Below, piece after piece: positions 19,482-28,004 of a stretch of 64,000 nucleotides of DNA. The DNA comes from Microthrixaceae bacterium (lineage in GTDB: Bacteria > Actinomycetota > Acidimicrobiia > Acidimicrobiales > Microtrichaceae), in the NCBI GenBank assembly GCA_020845705.1, contig JADLFH010000040.1, positions 1-64,000 on the forward strand, given 5' to 3'. How positions within the stretch are numbered: position 1 is the first letter of the stretch; the number at the start of each line of letters is the position of its first letter. The position numbers and the translations under genes were made by a program. Under the pieces are notes generated by a model. It saw only the letters and a program-made list of their open reading frames with translations, did no database searches and was not told the DNA's origin.

Positions 19482-21715
19482 CAGCGGCGCCCCAACTTCT
19501 CGAGGGTGGTGACCCGACGGTCCGCCACCTCGACGTGGCCCTCGGCCTTCTCCACCCGCACCGCGGACACCTTGGACTCGGGGATCTTCGACATCGGGTC
19601 CAACGCCCGGTTGGTGAGCTGGTTGGCTGCTTGGCGGCCCGGCCAGTGGTAGGGGATGAACACGGTGTCGGGCCGGATGGACTCCACCACCCGCGCGGGC
19701 AGGGTCATCGACCCTCTCCGTGACGTCACGCGCACGATGTCGCCGGTCTCCACGCCCAGCCGCGTGGCCAACCGCGGGTGGATCTCACACAACGGCTCGG
19801 GATACTGCTCCACGAGCGGTCCGATGCGGCGGGTCTGGGTGCCCGAGAGGTACTGGCTCACCACTCGGCCGGTGGTGAGCCAGATGGGGTACTCGTCGTC
19901 GACCACCTCGGCGGGCGGCCGGTACCGCACCGAGTGGAAGCGGGCCTTGCCGTCGGGATGGGCGAACACACCGCCCTCATAGAGGCGTGGCGTTCCGGGA
20001 TGACCTTCGGTGGGGCACGGCCAGAAGATGCCGTGTTCCGCTTCGATCCGCTCCCAGGTCATGCCGTAGTAGTCGGCGGTTCCGCCCCGTGATGCGGCTC
20101 GCATCTCGTCGAAGATCTCGTGGGTGGACCCGAACTCGAAATAGCTGCCGCGGCCGAGGCGGCGGGCGATCTCCAAGAGGATCTCCCAGTCGCGACGGGC
20201 GTTGCCGGGCGGGTCGATCGCGGCGTTGATCTTGATGGCGCGCCCCTCCACCGAGGTCGAGGTGCCCTCGTCCTCCTCGTGCAGCGATCCCGGCAACACC
20301 ACGTCCGCGTGCTGTGCCGACTCGGAGAGGAAGAAGTCGATGACCCCATAGAACTCCAGGCGGTCGAGCGCCTCGGCGGTGAAGGCGGTGTCGGGCAGCG
20401 ACACCACCGGGTTGAAGCAGATCGACAGAAGGCCCTTGACCTCCCCGGCGTGGATGGCCTCGACGATCTCCTCGGCGGAGAGCCCCTTGCCGGGGATCTC
20501 CTCCACGTCACAGCCCCAAACCTCGGCCACCGCGGCGCGGTGTTCGGGGTTGGTGATGTCGCGGTTGCCGGGGAGCTGGTCGCACTTGTGGCCCTGCTCG
20601 CGGCCGCCCTGGCCGTTGCCCTGGCCGGTGATGGTGCTGACCCCGCAGCCCGGCTTGCCGTACTTGCCTGTGGCCAGGCCCAGGTTGATGCAGCTCAGGA
20701 CGTTCTCGACGCCCTTGGTGTGGTGCTCGATCCCCCTTGCGTGCAGAAGGATGCCCGTCGCCGAGGTGCCCCACAGCCGTGCGGCCTCGACGATGCGATC
20801 CGCGGGTACGCCGGTGATTCCCGAACCCCACTCGGGGGTGCAGTCGGCCACCGCTGCTGCGGCCTCGTCGAAGCCGACGGTGTGATCGTCGATGAAGCCG
20901 TGGTCCAGCCAGTCGTTGGCGACCAGCACGTGGAGGATCGTGGTCATCAACGCCGAGTCGGTTCCGGGTCGCAGGCCGAGGAAGAGATCGGCGGTGCGGG
21001 CGAGTGGGGTCACGCGCGGGTCGGCGACGATGAGCTTCGCTCCGCGGTCGCGTGCCCGCCAGATGTAGGAGGTGGTGATCGGCGCACACTCGGCCACGTT
21101 CGCGCCGGCGACGAAGACGACGTCTGCGAGGGGGATGTCGCTCCAGGGGTTAGCCGCTCGGTCCATGCCGAGGGCCTTCTTGTTTGCGACCCCGGCGGAG
21201 ACCATGCAGAGCCGGCCGTTGTAGTCGAGGTTCGCGGTCTGCAACCCGAGCCGTGCGAACTTGCCGACCAGATAGGACTTCTCGTTGGTCAGCGAGACAC
21301 CCGAGAGCATCGCGAAGGAGTCGTTGCCGTGGGTCCGTTGGATGCGGCGGATCTCGGCGACGACCCGGTCGAGGGCGTGATCCCAAGACACGGTGCGGAA
21401 CCCCCCTGGAGCGGCCCCGTCGCGTTCGAGCGGTTCCAGCAGCCGGTCGGGATGGCCGCCCTGGAGATAGCGCTTGACACCCTTGGGGCAGAGCTTGCCC
21501 TCGTTGAAGGGAAACTCGTACCACGGCTCGAAACCGACCACCTCGTTGTCCTTGACCTTGAGGCGGATGCCGCACTGCTGGCCGCAGAAGCAGCAGTGCG
21601 TGTTCACCTCACGGTCGGCCTCGACACCCGCGTTCCACCCTCCGGGTGGCGTCTCGTTGAGGTGGGGGCCGTAGCGGGCGATCAGCTCCTCCTCGGTCAG
21701 AGGCGGCTTCGCCAT
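19481..21715 (-). CDS. Molybdopterin oxidoreductase, NarB/NasC-like catalytic subunit
   Basis: 744 aa, no signal peptide. [16 protein letters not shown] with LCPKG binds an N-terminal [4Fe-4S] cluster; [15 protein letters not shown] has the Cys expected as Mo ligand in Nap/Nas/FDH-type enzymes; the C-terminal molydopterin-dinucleotide domain is complete. The closest group I recognise is cytoplasmic assimilatory-type nitrate reductase or formate-dehydrogenase-like enzymes; the substrate is not certain. The ATG at 21715 overlaps the membrane subunit stop and gives the canonical N-terminus. Company: heme-b membrane protein, 4Fe-4S, Rieske and a SLAC1-like channel, and divergent RIC. Confidence 0.88.
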   Translation of the reverse strand: MAKPPLTEEELIARYGPHLNETPPGGWNAGVEADREVNTHCCFCGQQCGIRLKVKDNEVVGFEPWYEFPFNEGKLCPKGVKRYLQGGHPDRLLEPLERDGAAPGGFRTVSWDHALDRVVAEIRRIQRTHGNDSFAMLSGVSLTNEKSYLVGKFARLGLQTANLDYNGRLCMVSAGVANKKALGMDRAANPWSDIPLADVVFVAGANVAECAPITTSYIWRARDRGAKLIVADPRVTPLARTADLFLGLRPGTDSALMTTILHVLVANDWLDHGFIDDHTVGFDEAAAAVADCTPEWGSGITGVPADRIVEAARLWGTSATGILLHARGIEHHTKGVENVLSCINLGLATGKYGKPGCGVSTITGQGNGQGGREQGHKCDQLPGNRDITNPEHRAAVAEVWGCDVEEIPGKGLSAEEIVEAIHAGEVKGLLSICFNPVVSLPDTAFTAEALDRLEFYGVIDFFLSESAQHADVVLPGSLHEEDEGTSTSVEGRAIKINAAIDPPGNARRDWEILLEIARRLGRGSYFEFGSTHEIFDEMRAASRGGTADYYGMTWERIEAEHGIFWPCPTEGHPGTPRLYEGGVFAHPDGKARFHSVRYRPPAEVVDDEYPIWLTTGRVVSQYLSGTQTRRIGPLVEQYPEPLCEIHPRLATRLGVETGDIVRVTSRRGSMTLPARVVESIRPDTVFIPYHWPGRQAANQLTNRALDPMSKIPESKVSAVRVEKAEGHVEVADRRVTTLEKLGRR

Positions 21716-22767
21716 CAGCCGAACCCTCCCACCCGTGCGACCTGCGCCGCGGTGACGAGCTTGCGCCGACACGACGGACACACCTCCTGCCAGTTCCCCC
21801 CGGCGCCGTCTCGGAAGTCGAACCCCACCATCGGCAGCACGTCCTCGAGGTCAGCAACCTGGATCGCCGACGCATACGGCCGGTCGCACTCACGGCAGCG
21901 CTGTTGAGGCCCGCTCGCGCCTTCGTCCCGGTAGAAGTGGACGCCCAGGTTCGCGGGCCGCTGGAAGATGTGGAAGAGCTTGCCGAAGGGGATGTAGAGG
22001 AGCCCCAGGATGACGGTGAGCGCGTGCAGGTTGGTGAGGAAGCTGTAGTAGCGACCTTGGAGCCACAGCGTCGAGGCCGTGAGGAACAGCCCTGTGATCG
22101 ACACGGCGAACAGCCCTGCCAGAGCAACGAAGTCACCGGAGCGTTCAACCGCCAGCGCTCCGGGGTCGCGGGTGCGGCGGTAGAGGAACACCAGCACGCC
22201 GGCGATCACGAGGAACGCCGAGATGTTGAGCAGGTGGAAGATGACGAACCCGAGGGCGCTGGTGGCCGAGAACGTGCCCGTGCCCACTCCGAAGAGATAC
22301 GCCTGGTACTGCGACGCCTCCTGGCCGACCGATTCGAAGTGGACCCAGCCGAAGGTGAGCGGGAAGGTCACCGCTGCGGCGAGAAGGCACCCCCAGAACA
22401 CGAGTTGGTGCGCCGCCCACCTTGCCGCGGAGCGATGACGGATGAATCCCTGTGCCAACAGGTTCGTAGCGACCAGGCCGGCGAGGCCAACCGCGTTGTG
22501 GCCGACGCGTCCCTTGCGGCGGAACGCCTCCCAGCCGCGGCGGTTCAGCCGTGCGGTGGGCGGCCGCTGCAACCACACCAGGTAGCGGTAGACGACGGCG
22601 AACACAGCCATCAGGACACCGATGAGGTAGCCCGCGAGCGCAGCATCGAACCACCGCAGCCCACCGCTGCCCAGGTAGACCAATACCAACAGGACCACGA
22701 CAGCGGCGACACCGAAGCCGGCGGCGCGCCGATCGACCGTTGACCTCGACCGTACGGCTACCGTCAT
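21715..22767 (-). CDS. NarI/DsrM-like heme-b membrane subunit with C-terminal zinc-ribbon-like tail
   Basis: 350 aa. Six or so membrane helices carry His residues suited to heme b ([29 protein letters not shown]), like the NarI/DsrM quinol-handling subunits. A cytoplasmic tail then has CRECD and CPSCRRK, two CxxC pairs that look like a zinc ribbon or rubredoxin-like site, unusual for this family. ATG 22767 with GAGG just upstream is preferred over the GTG at 22782. First gene of the leftward operon; it probably links the menaquinone pool to the Mo enzyme. Confidence 0.78.
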   Translation of the reverse strand: MTVAVRSRSTVDRRAAGFGVAAVVVLLVLVYLGSGGLRWFDAALAGYLIGVLMAVFAVVYRYLVWLQRPPTARLNRRGWEAFRRKGRVGHNAVGLAGLVATNLLAQGFIRHRSAARWAAHQLVFWGCLLAAAVTFPLTFGWVHFESVGQEASQYQAYLFGVGTGTFSATSALGFVIFHLLNISAFLVIAGVLVFLYRRTRDPGALAVERSGDFVALAGLFAVSITGLFLTASTLWLQGRYYSFLTNLHALTVILGLLYIPFGKLFHIFQRPANLGVHFYRDEGASGPQQRCRECDRPYASAIQVADLEDVLPMVGFDFRDGAGGNWQEVCPSCRRKLVTAAQVARVGGFG

Positions 22768-22906
22768 CCTCTGCTCCTCCACCGGGCGCTCGCCCGGTCG
22801 TCTTGCGATACGTCGAGCAGAACCTACGTCGCATCGGACCTCGATGTGGCGGCGGTTAGCGACGTAAGACCTCGCGCAATAGAGGCAAAGGTCACTGGTC
22901 GATCAG

Positions 22907-22927
22907 CACAGAATCCTCTACTCTGTG
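22907..22927. promoter_or_regulatory. Palindrome between the molybdoenzyme operon and RIC
   Basis: CACAGA (22907-22912) and TCTGTG (22922-22927) form a perfect 6-bp inverted repeat with a 9-base spacer, ending 30 bases before the RIC start codon. It is placed to act as an operator for RIC and perhaps for the divergent operon. No regulator family is assigned. Confidence 0.4.
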
Positions 22928-22957
22928 ACTATTCGATTCCTACACGGAGAGACCACC

Positions 22958-23644
22958 ATGTCCCCCAGCCAGACGCTCGCAGCCATCATCGACGCCAACC
23001 CCTCGGCGGCACGCATCCTGGAGCGCCACGACCTCGACTACTGCTGCCACGGTCAGCGCACCCTCGAAGCGGCCTGCGCCGAGCTGAACCTCGACCCGGC
23101 CGTCGTGCAGGCCGAGCTCGACGCGGCGCCCGCCACCGATCGCGGCGAATGGACTTCGATGGCTCCGGCCGAGTTCGTCGACCACCTGGAGGCCACCCAT
23201 CACCGGTACCTCCACGAGGAGATGCCCCGCCTCGCCGAGCTGGCCATCAAGGTCCGTGGCGTGCACGGCGACCGGCACCCCGAGCTGCACGAAGTGGCGG
23301 CCACCTACCTGGAGCTCCAGGCAGATCTCGACCCACACCTCGCGAAGGAGGAGCAGGTGCTGTTCCCGATGATCCGGGAGCTCACCTCCGGAGCCGAAGG
23401 CGCCACCGCCCATTGCGGCGGCATCGGCAACCCGATCCGCGTGATGATGATGGAGCACGACCGCGCCGGTGAGTTGTTGGCGCAGCTCCGCAAGCTCACC
23501 AACGGATACCAGGCTCCGGCGGACGGTTGCGCGAGCTATCAGGCGCTCTACAAGGGCCTGGAGGAGTTCGAGGCCGACACGCACCTCCATGTGCACAAGG
23601 AGAACAACGTCCTGTTCCCCACCGTGCTCGAACTCGACTCCTGA
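22958..23644 (+). CDS. ric: Iron-sulfur cluster repair di-iron protein RIC (ScdA/YtfE family)
   Basis: 228 aa. The N-terminal DUF542 domain (about 1-60) has the HDLDYCCHGQRTLEAAC motif, and the hemerythrin-like domain (about 65-225) supplies His/Glu ligands in THHRYLHEEM, HLAKEEQVLFP, MEHDRAG and HVHKENNVLFP. RIC proteins repair Fe-S clusters hurt by nitric oxide and oxidants. ATG 22958 has GGAGAG upstream; a GTG 33 bases earlier would fall in the palindrome. Its place opposite an Fe-S-rich molybdoenzyme operon suggests protection from NO formed by nitrogen-oxide reduction. Confidence 0.93.
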   Translation: MSPSQTLAAIIDANPSAARILERHDLDYCCHGQRTLEAACAELNLDPAVVQAELDAAPATDRGEWTSMAPAEFVDHLEATHHRYLHEEMPRLAELAIKVRGVHGDRHPELHEVAATYLELQADLDPHLAKEEQVLFPMIRELTSGAEGATAHCGGIGNPIRVMMMEHDRAGELLAQLRKLTNGYQAPADGCASYQALYKGLEEFEADTHLHVHKENNVLFPTVLELDS

Positions 23645-23654
23645 GCTCGCCGCA

Positions 23655-23753
23655 ACGGCTCGGCTGTGGGACCGGCCCCCTTCACCAACTTGCGTACGGA
23701 TCCGGCCTCCCGCGACGGAAACGTACGCAAGTTCGTGGGGTCTGGCGAGCCGT
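23655..23753. terminator. Long imperfect inverted repeat between convergent genes
   Basis: AACTTGCGTACG (23687-23698) pairs perfectly with CGTACGCAAGTT (23722-23733), and an outer pair ACGGCTCG (23655-23662) / CGAGCCGT (23746-23753) extends it with bulges. It fills the 173-base gap between the ends of RIC and the leftward SRPBCC gene. A two-way terminator is the simple reading; a small mobile palindromic element is the alternative. Nothing else is seen in the gap. Confidence 0.55.
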
Positions 23754-23817
23754 CGGATCCGCTCGATCTGCACCAACGGCGTTGCGCCGAATGGACGACA
23801 GGACGCCGTCCATCTCT

Positions 23818-24297
23818 TCAGCCTGCCTCGGCGACGGCCTTCAGTCGCTCGAGTGTGGCCGCCATTCCCTCGCGCATCTCGTGGTCATGGGCGCCGATGC
23901 CACCCAAAAGCCCTCCAGCGAACAGCCGGGCCACCAGCGGACGCTTCCTGAACGACTCCCGGCATTCGGTGACCAGGGTGGACTCACCGTCGGCCTCGAA
24001 GCGGTAGGTCCACTTGGCGCCGCTGGAGGGAACCTCGAACGCGAACTCGCGTCCGGGGTCGGCCACCACCACCTTGCTGATCGTCGCCCAGGCCACAAGA
24101 CCGCGCCGGTTGAGACCGAGGAACCTGGCATCGACAACGGGGCCCCGTGGACTACCGATCCATCTGCCACCGCGGTTCTCGGGGCTGAAGCGGCCCATCC
24201 GGGGCAGGTCCGAGACCAACTCGTAGAGGACTTCGGGCGACGCCTCGATCCGCTCGGAGACCTCGTCGGCATAGTCCTGATCGCTGAGGCGGCCCAT
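23818..24297 (-). CDS. SRPBCC / polyketide cyclase-like protein
   Basis: About 159 aa. SERIEASPEVLYELVSDLPR followed by PENRGGRW and a C-terminal long helix give the START/SRPBCC lipid- or ligand-binding fold. No catalytic residue is recognisable; ligand unknown. ATG 24297 is used; a GTG at 24345 would add 16 residues without family support. It is divergent from the ArsR gene. Confidence 0.82.
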   Translation of the reverse strand: MGRLSDQDYADEVSERIEASPEVLYELVSDLPRMGRFSPENRGGRWIGSPRGPVVDARFLGLNRRGLVAWATISKVVVADPGREFAFEVPSSGAKWTYRFEADGESTLVTECRESFRKRPLVARLFAGGLLGGIGAHDHEMREGMAATLERLKAVAEAG

Positions 24298-24373
24298 CGC
24301 GTGAACCGTATCCCCGTCGCGTGGCTTCGAGGGGCGGAATCTCACATCACAACACTTCAGTTGCTCCTGAATT

Positions 24374-24391
24374 CAGGCTTGCCTGTATAGT
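24374..24391 (+). promoter_or_regulatory. Promoter with palindrome for the ArsR gene, probably leaderless
   Basis: CAGGC-TT-GCCTG (24374-24385) is directly followed by a -10-like TATAGT (24386-24391), seven bases before the ATG at 24399. Transcription would start at or near the A of the start codon, so the mRNA is probably leaderless. The palindrome touching the -10 is a good autoregulatory operator candidate. Confidence 0.5.
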
Positions 24392-24398
24392 TATTGGA

Positions 24399-24719
24399 AT
24401 GTCCGACAACCGAGCGCTGGAGACCCTTGGACGTGTCGGGACCGCCTTGGCAGATCCGACACGCCGCCGGATCCTGCTAATCCTCACCGAGGGCGCTGCA
24501 TACCCCAGCGACCTGGCCGATCGCATCGGGGCAAGCCGACCGAGGATCTCCAACCACCTCATGTGCCTCCGTGGTTGCGGGCTGGTCTCCGCGTCCCGCC
24601 ATGGCCGCCAGGTCCGCTACGAACTCGCGTCTCCACACCTGCTGCACGCGCTGTTGGACCTCGTCGATCTCGAGTTGGACATCGACGAGTCGCACCAGGA
24701 TCTCGACGACCGTGCCTGA
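24399..24719 (+). CDS. ArsR/SmtB family regulator, CmtR-like
   Basis: 106 aa. Winged helix with ADPTRRRILLIL and recognition helix RPRISNHLMCLRGCGLVSAS (about 48-67). The two cysteines spaced C-x3-C in this helix match the Cd/Pb-sensing CmtR, whose site is completed by a third Cys in the C-terminal tail. That tail here (ending ESHQDLDDRA) has no Cys but has a His and acids, so the metal site may be altered. It precedes the ICMT-like gene by 27 bases, likely one operon. Confidence 0.88.
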   Translation: MSDNRALETLGRVGTALADPTRRRILLILTEGAAYPSDLADRIGASRPRISNHLMCLRGCGLVSASRHGRQVRYELASPHLLHALLDLVDLELDIDESHQDLDDRA

Positions 24720-24746
24720 AGCAGCCATCCCACCGAAGGAGCACTC

Positions 24747-25346
24747 ATGACCGTGACCGCACTGGCCATCTTCGTGATCTGGATGGCACTCACATTCGGC
24801 GCCAGGACCGCACTCGCTCTGCGCCGCACCGGCGACAGCGGGCTCCGCAAGGTTTCCGCATCACCGTTGTCGACCGAATGGTGGGCGGCCGTCCTCATGG
24901 TGGGGGCCTTGCTATCCGCCCTAGCGGCGCCGATCCTCGATCTCGCCGGGCTGGACCCGCTCGTCGAGAGCAACGCTCTGAGTGTCACGGGTCTCCTGAT
25001 CGCCGTGGTCGGGGTCACCTCCACCCTCGCCGCGCAGCTCGCGATGGGCGACTCATGGCGCGTCGGGGTCGACAAGGCGGAACGCACCTCGCTCGTCACC
25101 GGCGGGGTGTTCCGCTTCGTCCGCAATCCCATCTTCACGGCGATGGTCACCACCGCCTTCGGCCTCACCCTGATGGTGCCGAACGTGGTGGTTCTCGCCG
25201 GATTCCTCATGCTGGGAGTCGCGCTCGAACTCCAGGTGCGCTGTGTAGAGGAGCCGTACCTGCGACGAACCCACGGCGCCGACTACCAGCGGTACGCGGG
25301 TGAGGTCGGCCGCTTCATCCCCGGCATCGGCCGCCTCCGCTCATGA
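24747..25346 (+). CDS. Isoprenylcysteine carboxyl methyltransferase (ICMT/PEMT) family membrane protein
   Basis: 199 aa with about five membrane helices. The C-terminal half has GVFRFVRNPIFTAMV (about 130-144) and EEPYLRRTHGADYQRYAGEV, the SAM-binding and catalytic signature of the ICMT/phospholipid methyltransferase family. Bacterial members often travel with ArsR/CmtR regulators, as here; their substrates are mostly unknown. GGAG lies eight bases before the ATG. Confidence 0.88.
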   Translation: MTVTALAIFVIWMALTFGARTALALRRTGDSGLRKVSASPLSTEWWAAVLMVGALLSALAAPILDLAGLDPLVESNALSVTGLLIAVVGVTSTLAAQLAMGDSWRVGVDKAERTSLVTGGVFRFVRNPIFTAMVTTAFGLTLMVPNVVVLAGFLMLGVALELQVRCVEEPYLRRTHGADYQRYAGEVGRFIPGIGRLRS

Positions 25347-25374
25347 GCGAAGCGCGGATCTCTACGCTGGCGCG

Positions 25375-25809
25375 ATGCCTTACGCGCTGACCGATGAGGA
25401 ACAACAGGCGCGCCGCCGCGCCGTCGTCGAGGTGATGCAGGCCACCCCCTTCCTAGCGGGGCTCGGAGCCGTGGTGGACCGCTACGAACCCGACGACATC
25501 CGCGTCCGGCTTCCCTTCCGGGCGGATCTCACCAACGACGGCGCTGCGTACCACGGTGGAGTGATCGCCTCGATGATCGACACGGCGGGCGCTCTCGCCG
25601 CCTGGTCGAACCACGACTTCGACAAGGGCACCCGCGCCGCCACCGTGTCGATGACCGTTCAGTACCTGAGCGCCGCGCGGCACTCCGACCTGGTGTGTGA
25701 CGCCCGAACGGTTCGACGCGGCAACGAGCTGATCTTCACCGAGATCACCGCCACCGACGCCGACGGCAAGGTTGTCGCCCACGGCGTCCAGACCTATCGC
25801 ATCGCCTGA
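25375..25809 (+). CDS. PaaI-family hotdog thioesterase
   Basis: 144 aa. The hotdog fold shows AYHGGVIASMIDTAGALAAW (about 56-75) with the HGG motif, then SMTVQYLSAARHSDL and a C-terminal beta strand ending QTYRIA. Such enzymes hydrolyse acyl-CoA thioesters, often of aromatic or medium-chain acids. The exact substrate is unknown. ATG 25375 is used; the longer frame overlaps the ICMT gene end. The lipoprotein gene follows 13 bases later with its own strong ribosome site. Confidence 0.87.
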   Translation: MPYALTDEEQQARRRAVVEVMQATPFLAGLGAVVDRYEPDDIRVRLPFRADLTNDGAAYHGGVIASMIDTAGALAAWSNHDFDKGTRAATVSMTVQYLSAARHSDLVCDARTVRRGNELIFTEITATDADGKVVAHGVQTYRIA

Positions 25810-25822
25810 AGGAGGACACCGG

Positions 25823-26827
25823 ATGATCTCCACCCGAACCATCGGCACGCTCTGTGCCGTGATCTTCCTCCTCGGATCGGCGTGCTCGTCCAGCGACGGC
25901 GACGTGGCCTCCGAGGCCGAACGACGTGGCGCTACCTCCACGGGACCGACCAACCCCGCCCCGGATGCGACAACGCCGATCGGCACCTTCGAGGTCGAAG
26001 AGGCAACCACCGAGCTCGTCGACTCCTCCCGCGTGACCAAGGCCCACGGTGGCCGACCCGAACTACCGAACCGAACCCTGCCCGTCCACGTCTGGTACCC
26101 AAAGCTCGACGCCGGGAAGCAGGTGCCACTGATCGTGTTCTCCCACGGCAGCACCCGCCTGACCGTCCACTACGAGGCCACCCTCGAAGTCTGGGCGTCT
26201 GCCGGTTACATCGTGGTCGGAGCCGACTTCCCCCTCTCCAAGGAGGGAACCGCAGGTGGCACCAACTACGGCGACGTCAACGAGCAGGCCCGCGACGTGT
26301 CCTTCCTGATCGACAGGGTGCTCGACTCAGCCGGCGACCCCGACCTGCCATGGGCGGCGCTGGTCGATCCCGAGCACATCGGTCTCGGCGGCCAGTCCCT
26401 CGGCGCTATCACCACGTTGCTGGCCGCAGCCGATCCGTGCTGTGCCGATCGTCGTGTGGACGCCGTCACCGAGTTCGCCGGGGCGTGGAGCAGCCCGGCC
26501 GGCGCTACCACCGACGGGGCCGCGGCTCCTCCGGCGCTGTTGGTACACGGCGATGCGGACCCCACAGTTCCCTACGGCGCCGCGGAGTCGCTCTTGGACG
26601 ACTACCCGGGGGCCCGACAACTGCTCACGCTGGTCGGCAGCGGACATGACCAAGGCTTCTTCGAGGGGCTGGGCGCCCCACTCGACGAGTTGGTTGCCCG
26701 ATCCACGGTCGCCTTCTACGACCAGCACCTCAAGGACGATCCCGAGGGACTGCAACGGCTCGAGACCCTGGCAGCGAAGGCGGGTGCGCGCGTCGCCACC
26801 CTGTCGGAGCTCCGCGGGGAGTCGTGA
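25823..26827 (+). CDS. Alpha/beta-hydrolase lipoprotein (PAF-acetylhydrolase/dienelactone-hydrolase-like)
   Basis: 334 aa. Signal with lipobox LGSAC predicts a lipoprotein. The hydrolase core has VFSHGS (oxyanion region), GLGGQSLGAIT (nucleophile elbow GxSxG as GQSLG), LLVHGDADPTVPYGA (acid Asp) and a final His in GSGHDQGF. An Asp/Ser/His triad is thus visible. Likely an outward-facing esterase; substrate unknown. GGAGG lies eight bases before the ATG. Its 3' end touches the broken vapC, which marks a recombination junction. Confidence 0.85.
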   Translation: MISTRTIGTLCAVIFLLGSACSSSDGDVASEAERRGATSTGPTNPAPDATTPIGTFEVEEATTELVDSSRVTKAHGGRPELPNRTLPVHVWYPKLDAGKQVPLIVFSHGSTRLTVHYEATLEVWASAGYIVVGADFPLSKEGTAGGTNYGDVNEQARDVSFLIDRVLDSAGDPDLPWAALVDPEHIGLGGQSLGAITTLLAAADPCCADRRVDAVTEFAGAWSSPAGATTDGAAAPPALLVHGDADPTVPYGAAESLLDDYPGARQLLTLVGSGHDQGFFEGLGAPLDELVARSTVAFYDQHLKDDPEGLQRLETLAAKAGARVATLSELRGES

Positions 26828-27059
26828 CGTTCGGACGAGCCAACCATCCGGACGCGATCTCCCAAGCCTGGCCGATCGTCATCGGCTGCTCGAACACGCG
26901 GGGGTGAGTCGAGATCCGACAGAAGGCCAGCGTCGTCGGCCAGGGGATGCCGACCATTGGAGTTCTCGACATGGTCTTCGCCAACCAGCCCCGCGCAGCC
27001 TCGTGATCGGCGAAACGACTGTGATGCGCCCACAACAGAAGGTTCGCGTCGATCAACAC
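26826..27059 (-). pseudogene. vapC: VapC (PIN-domain) toxin gene, truncated
   Basis: From a GTG at 27059 the frame reads VLIDANLLLWAHHSRF, the PIN start with the first catalytic Asp, then IPWPTTLAFCRIST and ends its family match at GWLARPN, about residue 78. Normal VapC proteins of this group have about 130-140 residues; the C-terminal third, which carries the last acidic residues, is gone. The frame stays open for about 30 more codons but that is only the antisense of the hydrolase lipoprotein gene. It is therefore predicted inactive as a ribonuclease. The antitoxin gene upstream is intact. Confidence 0.75.
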
Positions 27060-27072
27060 CGCCGAGGACTGC

Positions 27073-27312
27073 TCAGGCGCCATCGAGCACGTCGAGCACT
27101 TCGGCCACGTCGGTGACATCCATCAGCGGTCGACCTGTGTCGATGACGGGGGGAACGTAGGGCGCCAACGCCTCGGTCTCGTTCTGCCGGCGTGAGCGGA
27201 TGGCGTCGCGGATCAGTTCGTTCGCAACCCGTGACATGGAACGACCCTCACGCTTCGCACGATGGCTCAGCTGAGCGGCAACCTCGTCGTCAAGGTTCAG
27301 CGTCGTACGCAT
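27073..27312 (-). CDS. vapB: VapB-type ribbon-helix-helix antitoxin
   Basis: 79 aa. MRTTLNLDDEVAAQLSHRAK is a ribbon-helix-helix DNA-binding start; the C-terminal part (PYVPPVIDTGRPLMDVTD) is the toxin-binding tail usual in this antitoxin group. ATG 27312 gives the canonical MRTTL start; the GTG nine bases earlier is less likely. It ends 13 bases before the broken vapC gene, so the pair is an antitoxin left without a working toxin. Confidence 0.85.
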   Translation of the reverse strand: MRTTLNLDDEVAAQLSHRAKREGRSMSRVANELIRDAIRSRRQNETEALAPYVPPVIDTGRPLMDVTDVAEVLDVLDGA

Positions 27313-27370
27313 CACTTCCAATCATAACTGACGCGCTCGGTCGCTCCGCTGCCTGGAATCGTGGGCACCT

Positions 27371-27490
27371 ATGGTTCGCCCGGCGGCAGAGACGCAACCC
27401 GCTCCCCTGCTGTTCCCCCGCCCCCGCCTCGTGGAGCGGCTCGCACACAAGCTGCTCGAGTCCCTCGGCATCGACATCCTCAGTAGCTGA
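27371..27490 (+). CDS. Possible small ORF (39 aa)
   Basis: An ATG-started frame of 39 codons, C-terminal part RLVERLAHKLLESLGIDILS forming an amphipathic helix. It lies in the 200-base gap between vapB and the acetyltransferase gene. No ribosome site is obvious and I do not recognise the protein; it could be a remnant of a longer gene. Weak call. Confidence 0.3.
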   Translation: MVRPAAETQPAPLLFPRPRLVERLAHKLLESLGIDILSS

Positions 27491-27512
27491 TCAGACCGAC
27501 CCAGGACACCGA

Positions 27513-28004
27513 ATGACCACCACCGAACCCTGGCTGCCTCCGCAGTGGAGCCACCCACTCCGCGTTGAGCTCTGGACCGGACATCACCTCCGCCCGATCC
27601 GCGCCGACGACGTGGACCTCGACTACCCGGCGGTCATGGGTTCCCAGGCGCGGCTCTATTCGATCTTCGGTCCAGTCTGGGGTTGGCCCCCGGCGGACAT
27701 GACCTTCGAGCAGGACCTGGCGGATCTGGTCCGCCACGAGGAGGAGATCGCTCGACACGAGTCGTTCAACTACGCGCTCTTCGACGCGGGTGAGACAGCG
27801 CTGTTGGGCTGCGTCTACATCGATCCGCCGGAAACCACCGACGCCGATGCTGACATCTCCTGGTGGGTCGTCGATGATCTCGTCGGCTCGGAGGTAGACC
27901 TCGCGCTCAGCGAGACGATCCCCGCCTGGATCTCGGCCGAGTGGCCCTTCGAGTCTCCGCGCCACTTCGGTTGGCGATCACACCCCGACGACCAGGTTCA
28001 GTAG
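27513..28004 (+). CDS. GNAT-like N-acetyltransferase domain protein
   Basis: 163 aa. LRPIRADDVDLDYPAVM (about 26-42) and NYALFDAGETALLGCVYIDP (about 86-105) followed by DADISWWVVDDLVGSEVD fit the GNAT fold, with beta-4 and the region for acetyl-CoA. The usual Q/R-x-x-G-x-G/A loop is not clear, so activity is uncertain. Its last 27 bases overlap the convergent dioxygenase gene. Confidence 0.75.
   Translation: MTTTEPWLPPQWSHPLRVELWTGHHLRPIRADDVDLDYPAVMGSQARLYSIFGPVWGWPPADMTFEQDLADLVRHEEEIARHESFNYALFDAGETALLGCVYIDPPETTDADADISWWVVDDLVGSEVDLALSETIPAWISAEWPFESPRHFGWRSHPDDQVQ

Noticed and set aside
23668-23682. A fourth DosR-like box, GGGACCGGCCCCCTT
   Set aside because: It lacks the central TT, lies downstream of RIC inside a long inverted repeat, and no gene starts near it on the right side.
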